Positions 1 to 7,771 of a DNA stretch of 24,293 nucleotides are shown here, piece after piece. Location: contig NZ_JBPYCS010000033.1 of the NCBI RefSeq assembly GCF_051846935.1, forward strand, positions 1 through 24,293, written 5' to 3'. Origin of the DNA: JBPYCR01 sp051846935. GTDB taxonomy: Bacteria; Bacillota; Bacilli; Bacillales; Amphibacillaceae. The translations under genes were made by a program, and so were the position numbers. The notes beneath the pieces are model-generated. The model was not told the origin of the DNA. It ran no database searches and worked only from the letters and a program-made list of their open reading frames with translations. The stretch's first letter is position 1. Every line of letters starts with the position of its first letter.

Positions 1-94
1 GGTACAAAAAGACTTTATTGGATCATTTTTCACAAGAGTTTTTAAAGGCATCTTACCTCAACTCTTTGTTCAAAATTGAAAGATTTAAAACGCT

Positions 95-136
95 AAAAAA
101 GCAGTTAAACGTTACCATAAATAAACGTTTAACTGC
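95..136 (-). terminator. Rho-independent terminator of the carbonic anhydrase gene
   Basis: A perfect 12-bp inverted repeat (GCAGTTAAACGT at 101-112, its complement at 125-136) is followed on the minus strand by a run of six T (complement of 95-100). It lies about 60 bp beyond the stop of the minus-strand carbonic anhydrase gene. Bases 1-94 hold nothing I can identify. Confidence 0.8.
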
Positions 137-198
137 TTAATATAAAAAAACTTTAATGGAAATTAACTATAATGAATGAACAAAAACATTTGTAGGTA

Positions 199-747
199 CT
201 AATCTGAAACAACATCGACTTTTCCTGTACTAGGGTCGATTACGAGTCCATGTACTTTTACATGCTTCGGAAGTAATGGATGATTGCGAATGATTTGAAC
301 ACTTTGACGTATGGATTGTTCAACGGTGTCAAATCCATGGAATTCTTCATGAAGATTAATACCTCCATGCTGTAATGTATCTAACGTTTCCTGCTTAACA
401 CCTTTTTCCGTCATCGTCTCTAATAAATGATCTGTATCTACATGTGACATGCCACAATCATGATGACCAATAACCGTCACTTCTTCTGCTTGTAACTCAT
501 ATATGGCGACTAATATGCTTTTCATAATACTATCAAATGGTTTACGAATAATCGCTCCAGCATTTTTAACCATTTTGACATCGCCATTTTGAATGTTTAA
601 AGCCTTTGGCAATAACTCAACGAGACGGGATTCCATGCAAGTGAAAACTACCATCCTTTTATTTGGAATACTATCTGTTTCGTATTTTTCGTATTTTTTA
701 TTAGCTACAAATTGTTCGTTGTATTTTAGCATTTTTTCCAAATACAT
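199..747 (-). CDS. ytiB: Beta-class carbonic anhydrase, YtiB-like
   Basis: Predicted to catalyse the reversible hydration of CO2 to bicarbonate in the cytoplasm. The 182-aa protein has the zinc ligands of beta carbonic anhydrases: Cys37 in CMESR and the HHDC motif with His95 and Cys98, followed by GM. From memory it resembles Bacillus subtilis YtiB along its length, including the segments around LLPKALN, GDVK, SILVAIYELQA and HGLVIDP. The frame is open to an upstream ATG at 852, but I chose 747 because it follows a strong AGGAGG site and fits the family length; the upstream extension is unlike the family. One oddity: the Asp of the usual Cys-x-Asp-x-Arg motif is Glu39 here, though Arg41 is kept. 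The gene is single, with its own terminator downstream and no close partner. Confidence 0.9.
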   Translation of the reverse strand: MYLEKMLKYNEQFVANKKYEKYETDSIPNKRMVVFTCMESRLVELLPKALNIQNGDVKMVKNAGAIIRKPFDSIMKSILVAIYELQAEEVTVIGHHDCGMSHVDTDHLLETMTEKGVKQETLDTLQHGGINLHEEFHGFDTVEQSIRQSVQIIRNHPLLPKHVKVHGLVIDPSTGKVDVVSD

Positions 748-852
748 CTTATTCCTCCTGTGTGAATTTATTCGATATAAAAAATATAGCAGAAAACGAG
801 TGTAAATAGAAATGATCTCCTCTGCCTTTAAACTTAGAAATGCTCTCCTCAT

Positions 853-1169
853 GCTATACTCTCAGTTCAAAAGCAATATTTAATTACGTTGAGAAGGTGT
901 AAAATGTTTATGGGTTCAGTACACATAGGGACTTTTACGTAGCTTACTTTATTTAGTGAAGTACTTCCTTCTTTTCATATTTAATACGCGGATTAGCCAA
1001 TAGAAATAAAGCGAATATATGACATTGAAGGTAGCCGCAGCGCTTTTTGAGACGCGCATTAATCTTACGTTGCGTTGAAAGGGTATGTGTTAGTACGTGT
1101 TGTTCGTGATAAGATATAAATACCTAATAAATTTAGTATTTATATTTTGTGTGGGGGTCGCGCTAGCCA
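853..1169. other. Gene-free gap with decayed intergenic repeat
   Basis: No gene is supported here. The stretch around 943-960 shares a 14-base run (TTACTTTATTTAGT) with the gap near 18596-18609, and both are followed by T/C-rich sequence and then by a similar AATAGAAAT and GAAGGTA-CCG pattern. This suggests two decayed copies of one intergenic element. A 12-codon frame at 904-942 with a fair ribosome site is too short to support. The promoter of the protease gene must lie here, but I find no convincing -35/-10 pair. Confidence 0.4.
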
Positions 1170-2000
1170 ATGAATAATAAGGAAGAAAATAAGGAAAATA
1201 TAATAGATGAAGATTTATATGAAACGTTTGATGAAGAAGAGTTGTATGCACTTGTAGAGGAAGCACGCAAAGAAGCATTAGCAAGAGAGAAGCAAAAAGA
1301 AAATGAACCGAAGCCAACGCGAAAAATTCCGAAATGGACATTTTGGCTCATAGCATGTGCACTTATATTTAATATTGTCGCATTATTACCACAAACGTTC
1401 TCCATTCCAGCGATTGATTTCCTTATGACTTCTGCTAAATTGTCTGCACAGGAGGACATTCAAACATATAAAAAAGCGGTCGTTGTTATTGAAGCCGATG
1501 ACAGTAAAGGAACAGGCTTTTCTATTTCTGAAAAAGGTTTAATTATTACGAACAACCATGTTGTAGAAGGGGAGGAAACAGTAACTGTTGCTTTTCCAGA
1601 AAATGGCTTATTTACTGGCGAAGTGATCGAAACATATCCAGAAATAGATTTAGCGGTTGTAAAAACAGAAGGGGAAACATTGCCATATTTACAATTAAGT
1701 GACGATCCTTCCTTTGACCAAGGAGATGCCATTTATTTTATCGGAAATCCGCTAAAGTTTCAGGGGATTGCAAATGAAGGAACAATTATCGGTCCGACGA
1801 TGTTGCGCAATTGGAATAAAGAGGTTTATATGCTCGATGCTCCTGTGTACCGTGGAAATAGTGGCAGTCCAGTAATAAATCAGTCGGAAGAAGTAATCGG
1901 AGTTGTATTTGCGACAAAAGAAGATCATTTACACGGGCGTGTAGGTCTATTCGTACCGATAAACTATTTACAGGAGTTGGAATTGAAGCATACACAATAG
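1170..2000 (+). CDS. Membrane-anchored trypsin-like serine protease without PDZ domain
   Basis: A 276-aa protein with three parts: an acidic and charged cytoplasmic segment (about residues 1-50), one membrane helix (about 56-74), and an extracytoplasmic trypsin-fold domain (about 95-270). The catalytic triad is visible as His130 in TNNHVV, Asp160 in EIDLAVVK and Ser231 in RGNSGSPV, as in HtrA/DegP-type peptidases (family S1C or a close S1 group). The usual C-terminal PDZ domain of HtrA, HtrB and YyxA is absent, and the protein stops right after the protease domain. The likely role is cleavage of secreted or surface proteins, which is inference. The ATG is the first in frame after a stop at 1164; its ribosome site (GGGGG, about 12 bases away) is poor. 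The next gene starts 26 bases on, so the two are probably cotranscribed. Confidence 0.85.
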   Translation: MNNKEENKENIIDEDLYETFDEEELYALVEEARKEALAREKQKENEPKPTRKIPKWTFWLIACALIFNIVALLPQTFSIPAIDFLMTSAKLSAQEDIQTYKKAVVVIEADDSKGTGFSISEKGLIITNNHVVEGEETVTVAFPENGLFTGEVIETYPEIDLAVVKTEGETLPYLQLSDDPSFDQGDAIYFIGNPLKFQGIANEGTIIGPTMLRNWNKEVYMLDAPVYRGNSGSPVINQSEEVIGVVFATKEDHLHGRVGLFVPINYLQELELKHTQ

Positions 2001-2026
2001 TATGCTCATTTAAAGGAGTTGCAAGG

Positions 2027-2737
2027 ATGCGAAAAGGCGATAAGTGGTGGGTTGGTCAACAAAATTGGGAGGATGTTTTGTTCATTCACATACCTATATC
2101 ATCCCGACAATTACGTCCATTTGTTCCCTATCCATTTGAAGTGGAAGCATTTAATGGGTGTACATGGGTAACGATTGTTTCCTTTAAAGCAACGAGCAGT
2201 AGAGCTCGGTATATATCACGTTTATTGTCTTATCCTACATTTATGCAAATAAACGTGCGGACGTATGTCCGATTCGCAGACGTTCCTGGTGTTTATTTCT
2301 TTTCCGTACATGTAAGTCATCAATGTGTTGCATTTCTTGGCAAACGCGCTTCATTGCCTTATCAATTCACACAAATAAACGCTAACAGTTTGTTACGTGG
2401 AAAAAAACGATACGAGCTAAAAATGAACGAAACAAAAGATAAAAGCACGTTTATGAATTACACTCCAATGCCCGATCAAGTTGATGCATCACCGGATTCC
2501 TTAGCATATTTTTTAACGGAAAGGTACTATATTTGGATTCGTAACGGAAACAAAATTATGAAAGCCCCTGTGTCCCATTCACCGTGGAATTTGCAAGCTG
2601 TTAATGTAGAGCTGGATAGCAATTTACTCGAGAAATTATTGCCGTGTTCCTTATCTAAAAAAAATATACAGTTTCATTATTGCCCTTTTAAACACGCCAA
2701 GCTCTATCTTTATGAAAAGGTTGCACGATATGTATAA
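2027..2737 (+). CDS. yqjF: DUF2071 family protein, YqjF-like
   Basis: A 236-aa protein that I recognise as the YqjF/DUF2071 family of unknown function. Family signs are the early WEDVLFIHIPI segment (about residues 14-24), the proline-rich LRPFVPYPFEVE region, and the conserved NVRTYV block followed by DVPGVYFFS (about 75-93). There is no signal peptide or clear membrane span, so it is probably cytosolic. The start follows a good AAAGGAGTT site. It lies 26 bases after the protease gene and no terminator separates them. The family fold has been related to acetoacetate decarboxylase-like barrels, but I see no residue that would justify an enzymatic call. Confidence 0.75.
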   Translation: MRKGDKWWVGQQNWEDVLFIHIPISSRQLRPFVPYPFEVEAFNGCTWVTIVSFKATSSRARYISRLLSYPTFMQINVRTYVRFADVPGVYFFSVHVSHQCVAFLGKRASLPYQFTQINANSLLRGKKRYELKMNETKDKSTFMNYTPMPDQVDASPDSLAYFLTERYYIWIRNGNKIMKAPVSHSPWNLQAVNVELDSNLLEKLLPCSLSKKNIQFHYCPFKHAKLYLYEKVARYV

Positions 2738-2944
2738 TCATTTAAACTCTGTATACCGTTAAAATAGTACCCAACACATTGAACTGTGCACTTTTATTGT
2801 TGCAAATAGATGTCTAAATAGCAAAAAAGTAATCAAGTTTTAAACAAATTGTAACCGCACTGAGGTAGCAGCCAGTCCATCGTTCCGATAAAATAATTCA
2901 TAATACAACAAATTCCATCATTTAATAAAGCTGGTGAATGCAAT

Positions 2945-3763
2945 TTGGTTACAATTTTATGCAATATGCAAGAAAAGCACGAAAACAAGCATACAAATAG
3001 GAAAGTTATCGTAAGTCATCTAGACGAAACGTACGATGTAAGCGATTGTTCTACGATGTCAATGGAAGAGGCGTTATATTTCGTGCAACGTGGAAATGAA
3101 CAGTTGCAAAATTATTTATTACTAAAATATGAGCCGTTCATTGCAAAATGCGTTTCCGAAGTATGCAAACGGTACATAGACCCGAAAAAAGACGATGAAT
3201 ATAGCGTCGGCTTGTTTGGCTTTTATGAAGCAATGCTGAAGTACTGTCCAGCAAAAGGGGCTTCTTTTTTCTCGTTCGCAAATGTAGTAATAAAAAGAAA
3301 GGTCATCGATTACATTCGATACGTTCGTAAAACGCCATACATGTATTCCATTAATGATATACATGGAGAAGAAAACTGCATACAGCATAGCGAGTGGTTG
3401 GCAGCTAAAGAAAAGTTTGAAAATGACAACGATCTCTGGAGTTTACAGGAAGAAATTAAACAATTTCAAGAAAGCCTTGCTTGTTATCGAATAGGTATAA
3501 AAGAATTAGAAGAAATATCTCCAAAGCATCAAGATGCACGGTTGTCAGCAGTCCGAGTGGCAAATATATTATATAAAGAAGCCCATTTAAATCACTATGT
3601 ACGCTCAAAGAAAAAATTACCAATTAAATCATTACTTGGTAAAGTGACGGTAAGTAAAAAAACACTTGAAAGACAACGCAAATTTATTATAGCTGTTTTT
3701 ATAGTACTTTGTGGAGATTACTTATATTTAAAGGATTACATTAAAGATATTGCAGGAATGTAA
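2945..3763 (+). CDS. sigI: RNA polymerase sigma factor SigI
   Basis: This matches the SigI group of sigma-70 factors, which direct heat- and envelope-related genes. Conserved blocks include FIAKCVSEVCKRYID, the EYSVGLFGFYEAM region, SFANVVIKRKVIDYIR (region 2), and the SigI-specific C-terminal half with SPKHQDAR, KKLPIK, VSKKTLERQRKFIIA and GDYLYLKDY. Its length of 272 aa (TTG start) is close to that of B. subtilis SigI. The start is uncertain: TTG at 2945 follows a weak GGTG, while ATG at 2966 has no ribosome site. Normally sigI is followed by rsgI, encoding the membrane anti-sigma factor. Here the next gene is on the opposite strand and encodes an unrelated 79-aa protein, and the upstream neighbour is DUF2071, so no RsgI partner is present in this window. 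Confidence 0.9.
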   Translation: MVTILCNMQEKHENKHTNRKVIVSHLDETYDVSDCSTMSMEEALYFVQRGNEQLQNYLLLKYEPFIAKCVSEVCKRYIDPKKDDEYSVGLFGFYEAMLKYCPAKGASFFSFANVVIKRKVIDYIRYVRKTPYMYSINDIHGEENCIQHSEWLAAKEKFENDNDLWSLQEEIKQFQESLACYRIGIKELEEISPKHQDARLSAVRVANILYKEAHLNHYVRSKKKLPIKSLLGKVTVSKKTLERQRKFIIAVFIVLCGDYLYLKDYIKDIAGM

Positions 3764-3791
3764 GCAGTCTCATTTCGTTTCAAGTAAAGAA

Positions 3792-3826
3792 CTGTTGAGT
3801 GAGCAATGAGTGATCTCACTCAACAG
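3792..3826. terminator. Bidirectional terminator-like hairpin between convergent genes
   Basis: A perfect 12-bp inverted repeat (CTGTTGAGTGAG, and its complement at 3815-3826) with an 11-base loop sits between the ends of sigI (+) and the small minus-strand gene. The T tract is poor on both sides: the minus-strand side is T-rich but broken, and the plus side has none. Position and stem strength support termination. Confidence 0.65.
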
Positions 3827-3834
3827 CACACACA

Positions 3835-4074
3835 TTAAACCTCAATAACAAATGTTGCTGGAGCATGCTTCATTGCATGATCGACATAGCATAATAGTGC
3901 TTCATGTGAGTTGATAACGCGTTGCTGATCGGTAGCAAAATGGTAGGCATTTAAAAACGTTTGTATTTTTTTAGATAACAAATCATCCTCTGTTCGTACC
4001 ATGAGAACGAGTAAATCATCCCATTGTCCCCAAAGTGTATAGTACAATGCTTTATCATAATCTGGAACGTCCAT
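3835..4074 (-). CDS. yhdB: Small YhdB-like protein of unknown function
   Basis: A 79-aa soluble protein with an N-terminal motif rich in Asp and aromatic residues (DYDKALYYTLWGQWDDLL) and a central LLSKKIQTFLNAYHF helix. From memory this resembles the YhdB family of Bacillus (about 80 aa, no known function); I cannot confirm this without a search. It has an excellent ribosome site (AAGGAGGATAA on the minus strand). It is divergent from the sporulation lipoprotein gene and convergent with sigI. There are no cysteines in a metal-binding pattern and no membrane segment. Confidence 0.65.
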   Translation of the reverse strand: MDVPDYDKALYYTLWGQWDDLLVLMVRTEDDLLSKKIQTFLNAYHFATDQQRVINSHEALLCYVDHAMKHAPATFVIEV

Positions 4075-4211
4075 TATGAGTTATCCTCCTTCAATTTAAG
4101 TTCATAGGAGACACGTTAATATATGTCATTCATTATTAGCGTCCCCACTCTTATTTTATTTTTTCTTTTACAATTATGGTCCTAATTCCAAAATAAGGTT
4201 TATTCGGTTAT

Positions 4212-4241
4212 CGAATAAAACTGTTCCTTCGATACATACTA
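4212..4241 (+). promoter_or_regulatory. Sigma-G/sigma-F type forespore promoter
   Basis: CGAATA (4212-4217), a 17-base spacer, then CATACTA (4235-4241). The -10 is an exact match to the forespore consensus CATACTA and the -35 carries the GNATA core. It lies 27 bases before the start of the YhcN/YlaJ-type lipoprotein gene, a family known to be made in the forespore. Sequence match and gene identity agree. Confidence 0.75.
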
Positions 4242-4268
4242 AAATCAAACGTGTAAGGAGGATAATGC

Positions 4269-4874
4269 ATGAAATTAAAATTAGCAAGCATCATTTTAGC
4301 TGTTTTTGCGACGTTAATCGCATGTCAAGCAAATACAGATGATAAAAGCATGGAAGAAGGCCGGATGGATAACGACAATACGTTTGAACGAACAGGTTAT
4401 AAGGACGAAATGGATCGTGAAAAACGAATGGGCGATATGAATAGAAATTTAAATGGTGATAATAACGGTGCGAATAATACGTATGATGTAGCAGAAAAAG
4501 CAGCTGAAAAAATTACGAGCCAAATTGCTGAGATTGACCAAGCATACGTGTTAACTACAGAAAATAACGCATATGTTGCTGCTGTTTTAGATAATGCCAA
4601 TCATCGAGATAACAATAATACGAATAACGCGAACGAAAACGGCTTAATGGATCGTGGAAAAGGCGAGGAATTAACAGATGATGTAAAAAATGAAATTAAA
4701 TCAATCGTACAATCCGTAGATAACTCCATCGACAATGTTTATGTAACAACAAATCCGGACTTCGCTGACTTGACGAACAATTATATTACCGATATGGATG
4801 AAGGAAGACCTGTTGAAGGGATTTTTGATCAAATTGGAAATGCGATTGAAAGGGTTTTTCCACAAAACGAATAA
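4269..4874 (+). CDS. YhcN/YlaJ family sporulation lipoprotein
   Basis: A 201-aa lipoprotein: lipid signal peptide with lipobox LIAC (lipidated Cys19), then a strongly hydrophilic Asn/Asp-rich linker (about residues 20-72), then the YhcN/YlaJ domain (about 73-195). The domain shows the typical AEKAAEKITSQIAEIDQAYV start and the paired pattern VDNSIDNVYVTTNPDF near the end. A second Asn-rich insert (about residues 111-125) breaks the domain. Proteins of this family sit in spore membranes or coats and affect outgrowth or germination in Bacillus; the exact function is not settled. The ribosome site is AAGGAGG, a forespore-type promoter lies just upstream, and a strong terminator follows, so this is a single-gene unit. 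Confidence 0.85.
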   Translation: MKLKLASIILAVFATLIACQANTDDKSMEEGRMDNDNTFERTGYKDEMDREKRMGDMNRNLNGDNNGANNTYDVAEKAAEKITSQIAEIDQAYVLTTENNAYVAAVLDNANHRDNNNTNNANENGLMDRGKGEELTDDVKNEIKSIVQSVDNSIDNVYVTTNPDFADLTNNYITDMDEGRPVEGIFDQIGNAIERVFPQNE

Positions 4875-4886
4875 TAAATGAATCGT

Positions 4887-4923
4887 AACACGAGTATCGT
4901 TGCATCGTTACTCGTGTTTTTTT
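4887..4923 (+). terminator. Rho-independent terminator
   Basis: A 10-bp perfect stem (AACACGAGTA at 4887-4896 with TACTCGTGTT at 4909-4918) with a 12-base loop and a T run reaching 4922. It ends the lipoprotein gene. Confidence 0.9.
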
Positions 4924-4983
4924 ACGGGGAAAGAAAATTATATGGTAAAATAAAGAAAACAATAGTACTTCAAGGAGGAAAAG

Positions 4984-6351
4984 ATGCCACAAGATGTCCT
5001 TGCTTATATTCGACATAATCGGAATGAGCTGCTGGCGCGGTTAAACGAATTTTTGTCGATACCAAGTATTAGTACAGACTCAGCATATAAAAATCACGTA
5101 AATGAAGCCGCTAATTTTGTTGCCAATTATCTAACGGAAATTGGATTTGAAACGGTAGAACAAATTAAAACTAAAGGTCATCCCCTTGTTTATGCTTCCT
5201 ATAATCAAGCCGGCGCAGATGCCCCGACAGTGCTGCTATATGGTCATTATGATGTACAGCCAGTTGATCCGCTTGATCAATGGGAGAGCGAACCGTTTAA
5301 ACCGGAGATTCGCAATGATCGTCTCTATGCCCGCGGAGCGAGTGATGATAAAGGGCAAGTATTTATGAATTTGGCTGTTTTTGAAGCGTACATGAAAGTG
5401 AATGGCAAGCTGCCTGTAAATGTGAAGGTGTGTATAGAAGGAGAGGAAGAAATAGGTAGCGAGAACTTGTATGCCGTATTGGAAACTAAAAAAGAACAGT
5501 TTCAGGCCGATTTCGCTGTTATTTCAGACTCAGGCATGGTAGATACAAACCAGCCAACAATCCTTTATGGCTTAAAAGGATTTACAGGGATAGAAGTACG
5601 GGTTAGTGGGCCGAGCCATGATTTGCATTCCGGCTTGTATGGGGGAGCTGTTCGAAATCCTTTGATGGCACTTTCCCACATCGTAGCCTCAATGAAAAAT
5701 ATAGATGAGGTTGTGACGGTTGATGGCTTTTATGATGACGTAGCACCGTTGACGAATGAAGAACGCGAATTAATGAGAGCCGTTCAAGGTGAGGATTATG
5801 TTGCTTCCACAGGGGCGAATACAGTAGTCAGTGAAATCGGTTATACAGCTAAGGAGCATACGATGGCTCGCCCTACATTAGAAATAAACGGAATGTATGG
5901 CGGCTATCAAGGTGAAGGTACTAAAACAATAATCCCTGCAACCGCAACAGCAAAAATAACGTGTCGACTCGTTCCAGGTCAAGATCCAGAGCACATCCAA
6001 CAGTTGTTAGAGGAGCATATAAACAAAGTAGCACCAACTGGCGTTACGGTAGAAGTAATAAAAGAAAAATTGTCTGCTAAAGCATACAAGGTAGAACCAA
6101 CTCATCCTCTAATTACGAAAGCTGCCAAAAGCTATACGAAAGCATTTGGGAAAAATACAGTTTATGTTCGGATGGGCGGTTCTATTCCGGTTGTTGAATG
6201 GATAGACGCGATCTATAAAATTCCAATTGTTTTGCTTGGTTTTGGCACCCCAGATGATCGGCTGCACAGTCCAAATGAAAGCTTTCCTTTAACGAGCTTT
6301 GATAAAGGAATGGAAACACTTATTTATTATTGGAATGAAGTAACAAATTAA
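4984..6351 (+). CDS. M20 family metallopeptidase (dipeptidase)
   Basis: A 455-aa cytosolic zinc dipeptidase of the M20 clan, closest in motif style to carnosinase/CNDP-like and CPG2-like dipeptidases. The two-metal site is fully visible: His88 and Asp90 in YGHYDVQPVDP, bridging Asp121 in RGASDDKG, catalytic Glu155 and ligand Glu156 in EGEEEIGSE, Asp182 in ISDSG, and His428 in RLHSPNE. The dimerisation lid domain (about residues 195-320) is present, with the SGPSHDLHSG segment. The start follows a strong AAGGAGGAAAAG site. It is monocistronic, lying between the lipoprotein terminator and a repeat-containing gap. It is probably a housekeeping peptide-scavenging enzyme; the exact substrate cannot be read from the sequence. 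Confidence 0.88.
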   Translation: MPQDVLAYIRHNRNELLARLNEFLSIPSISTDSAYKNHVNEAANFVANYLTEIGFETVEQIKTKGHPLVYASYNQAGADAPTVLLYGHYDVQPVDPLDQWESEPFKPEIRNDRLYARGASDDKGQVFMNLAVFEAYMKVNGKLPVNVKVCIEGEEEIGSENLYAVLETKKEQFQADFAVISDSGMVDTNQPTILYGLKGFTGIEVRVSGPSHDLHSGLYGGAVRNPLMALSHIVASMKNIDEVVTVDGFYDDVAPLTNEERELMRAVQGEDYVASTGANTVVSEIGYTAKEHTMARPTLEINGMYGGYQGEGTKTIIPATATAKITCRLVPGQDPEHIQQLLEEHINKVAPTGVTVEVIKEKLSAKAYKVEPTHPLITKAAKSYTKAFGKNTVYVRMGGSIPVVEWIDAIYKIPIVLLGFGTPDDRLHSPNESFPLTSFDKGMETLIYYWNEVTN

Positions 6352-6404
6352 AGATAGCCGGAAAATAGTGTAGAAGAATAAATTTTCTAACATATCCGTT
6401 CATG

Positions 6405-6520
6405 GAATATACGCGCTTTCCGCGCGCGAATGGTGAGACTCCACTTGCTTTTTACTCTGGAATCTCACCGATTTCTTTCTTCCCGCTGAGGTCTTGCATC
6501 TTCCATTCGCTCGTATTGGA
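6405..6520. repeat. Degenerate GC-rich palindromic intergenic element
   Basis: A nested inverted repeat: outer arms GCGCGAATGG (6424-6433) and CCATTCGCTC (6503-6512), 9 of 10 complementary; inner arms GGTGAGACTCC (6432-6442) and GGAATCTCACC (6459-6469), 10 of 11. The TACGCGCTTTCCGCG run at its left edge resembles the common Bacillaceae intergenic repeats, from memory. It occupies most of the gap between the dipeptidase gene and the ghrB terminator, and no gene is supported in 6352-6633. Confidence 0.65.
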
Positions 6521-6631
6521 GAGCCTTCCTCGTTTTCTGCACATAAATCCGAAATCCAATTCAATAAAAATGAAAAAGAAGCTGAGGGTAAACTCTTTTT
6601 CATAAAAATCAATCGATAAAAGCAATCGATG

Positions 6632-6678
6632 AAAAAAATGGTTTTGATTATCGTCTTATGATAATCGAAACCATTTTT
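6632..6678. terminator. Bidirectional rho-independent terminator
   Basis: A 19-base arm at 6634-6652 (starting AAAAATGGTTTTGATTATC) pairs with 6660-6678 apart from one G-T position, with a 7-base loop. Flanking A and T runs make it usable from both sides. It most clearly serves the minus-strand dehydrogenase gene ending at 6711. Confidence 0.85.
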
Positions 6679-6710
6679 ATTTACGTTGTCGTGTCTAGGT
6701 GCATATTCGT

Positions 6711-7694
6711 TTAATTATGATCGTCGTAATAAGCTTCACGATTAATAATATTTGGAGGACATTTTCCGAGTAATCCCATTTCTAGGTTTTTAGCAGCAAG
6801 CATTGACATTGCAAGTTCATTTTCTCTCGTTGCGGCACCAATGTGAGGGAGCGCTATAACGTTGTCTAGTTTTAATAAAGGATTGTCCGGATTTACTGGC
6901 TCTTTTTCAAATACATCTAACCCAGCAGCCAAAATTTCATTGTTTATTAAAGCTTGGTATAAAGCCTTTTCATCTACATTTTTCCCACGCGATCCATTAA
7001 TAAAAATAGCGGATTGCTTCATTCGCTTAAATTCATTTTCTCCAATCATTCGTTCTGTTTCAGGAGTAGAAGGAACCATAAGACAAACAAAATCAGACTG
7101 CTCTAGCAGTTCATTCAGTGAACAGTATGTTGCATTGTATACTTTTTCTACGTGTTCCTTACGTGAACGGTTATGATATAAAACATTCATATCAAATCCA
7201 AAATGACTTCTTTTGGCGATTGCTTCTCCAATACTTCCCATTCCGATAATGCCGATGGTTTTATTATGTACGTCCGTTCCAAAATGCTCGAGTTGTAGGT
7301 ATTCCTTCCAATTACCGTTTTTTACAAATGTATTTAGTTCAGGAATTCGTCGCGCCGTTGCTAGCATAATTCCAAATACAGCATCTGCTACCGTATTAGT
7401 TAGGACGCCCGGTGTATTTGTTGCCATTATGTTTCGCTTCGTCATTGCATTAATATCAAGATTATCGTAGCCAACAGAAACATTAGATACAATTTCTAAA
7501 TTTGGTGCATAATTAAGTAATTCTTCTGTCACCTTTAGTTCTAAACCGATAATTCCACTAGCTTCTTTTAAAGCCTTCAAAAATTCTGGATCATTTATGT
7601 ATTCATAGTTTTCAAAATAAGTTACTTCGTACTTTTTTTTCAGCTGTTCTCGAACTGATTTTGATACCCGAGTATAAGCAATTACTTTCTTCAA
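6711..7694 (-). CDS. ghrB: D-isomer 2-hydroxyacid dehydrogenase, GhrB type
   Basis: A 327-aa NAD(P)H-dependent reductase of glyoxylate, hydroxypyruvate or 2-ketogluconate, by family. The Rossmann motif GMGSIG is at residues 151-156. The catalytic triad of the family is Arg236 in NGSRG, Glu265 in DVFEKEP and His284 in LPHIGAAT. Segments SVGYDNLD, FGTDVHNKTIGI and RSHFGFDM match the GhrB branch (E. coli GhrB, B. subtilis YvcT) closely. The start is TTG at 7694, chosen because AAAGGAG lies 9 bases before it on the minus strand and the family N-terminus fits. The gene is alone, divergent from the M20-TRAP operon, and its 5' region shares the palindromes at 7873-7936 with that operon. The precise physiological substrate is not determined by sequence. 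Confidence 0.9.
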   Translation of the reverse strand: MKKVIAYTRVSKSVREQLKKKYEVTYFENYEYINDPEFLKALKEASGIIGLELKVTEELLNYAPNLEIVSNVSVGYDNLDINAMTKRNIMATNTPGVLTNTVADAVFGIMLATARRIPELNTFVKNGNWKEYLQLEHFGTDVHNKTIGIIGMGSIGEAIAKRSHFGFDMNVLYHNRSRKEHVEKVYNATYCSLNELLEQSDFVCLMVPSTPETERMIGENEFKRMKQSAIFINGSRGKNVDEKALYQALINNEILAAGLDVFEKEPVNPDNPLLKLDNVIALPHIGAATRENELAMSMLAAKNLEMGLLGKCPPNIINREAYYDDHN

Positions 7695-7771
7695 TTTGAT
7701 TAGCTCCTTTCATCTTAAGCCTATTAAAAATGACATTTATTTTTTTATTTGTCAATGGCTTTACAAGTAAC

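Noticed and set aside
593..805. 70-codon plus-strand frame over the carbonic anhydrase gene
   Set aside because: It is antisense to a well-supported gene, with no ribosome site of its own.
904..942. 12-codon frame with AAGGTG ribosome site
   Set aside because: It is too short, has no family resemblance and lies in a decayed repeat region.
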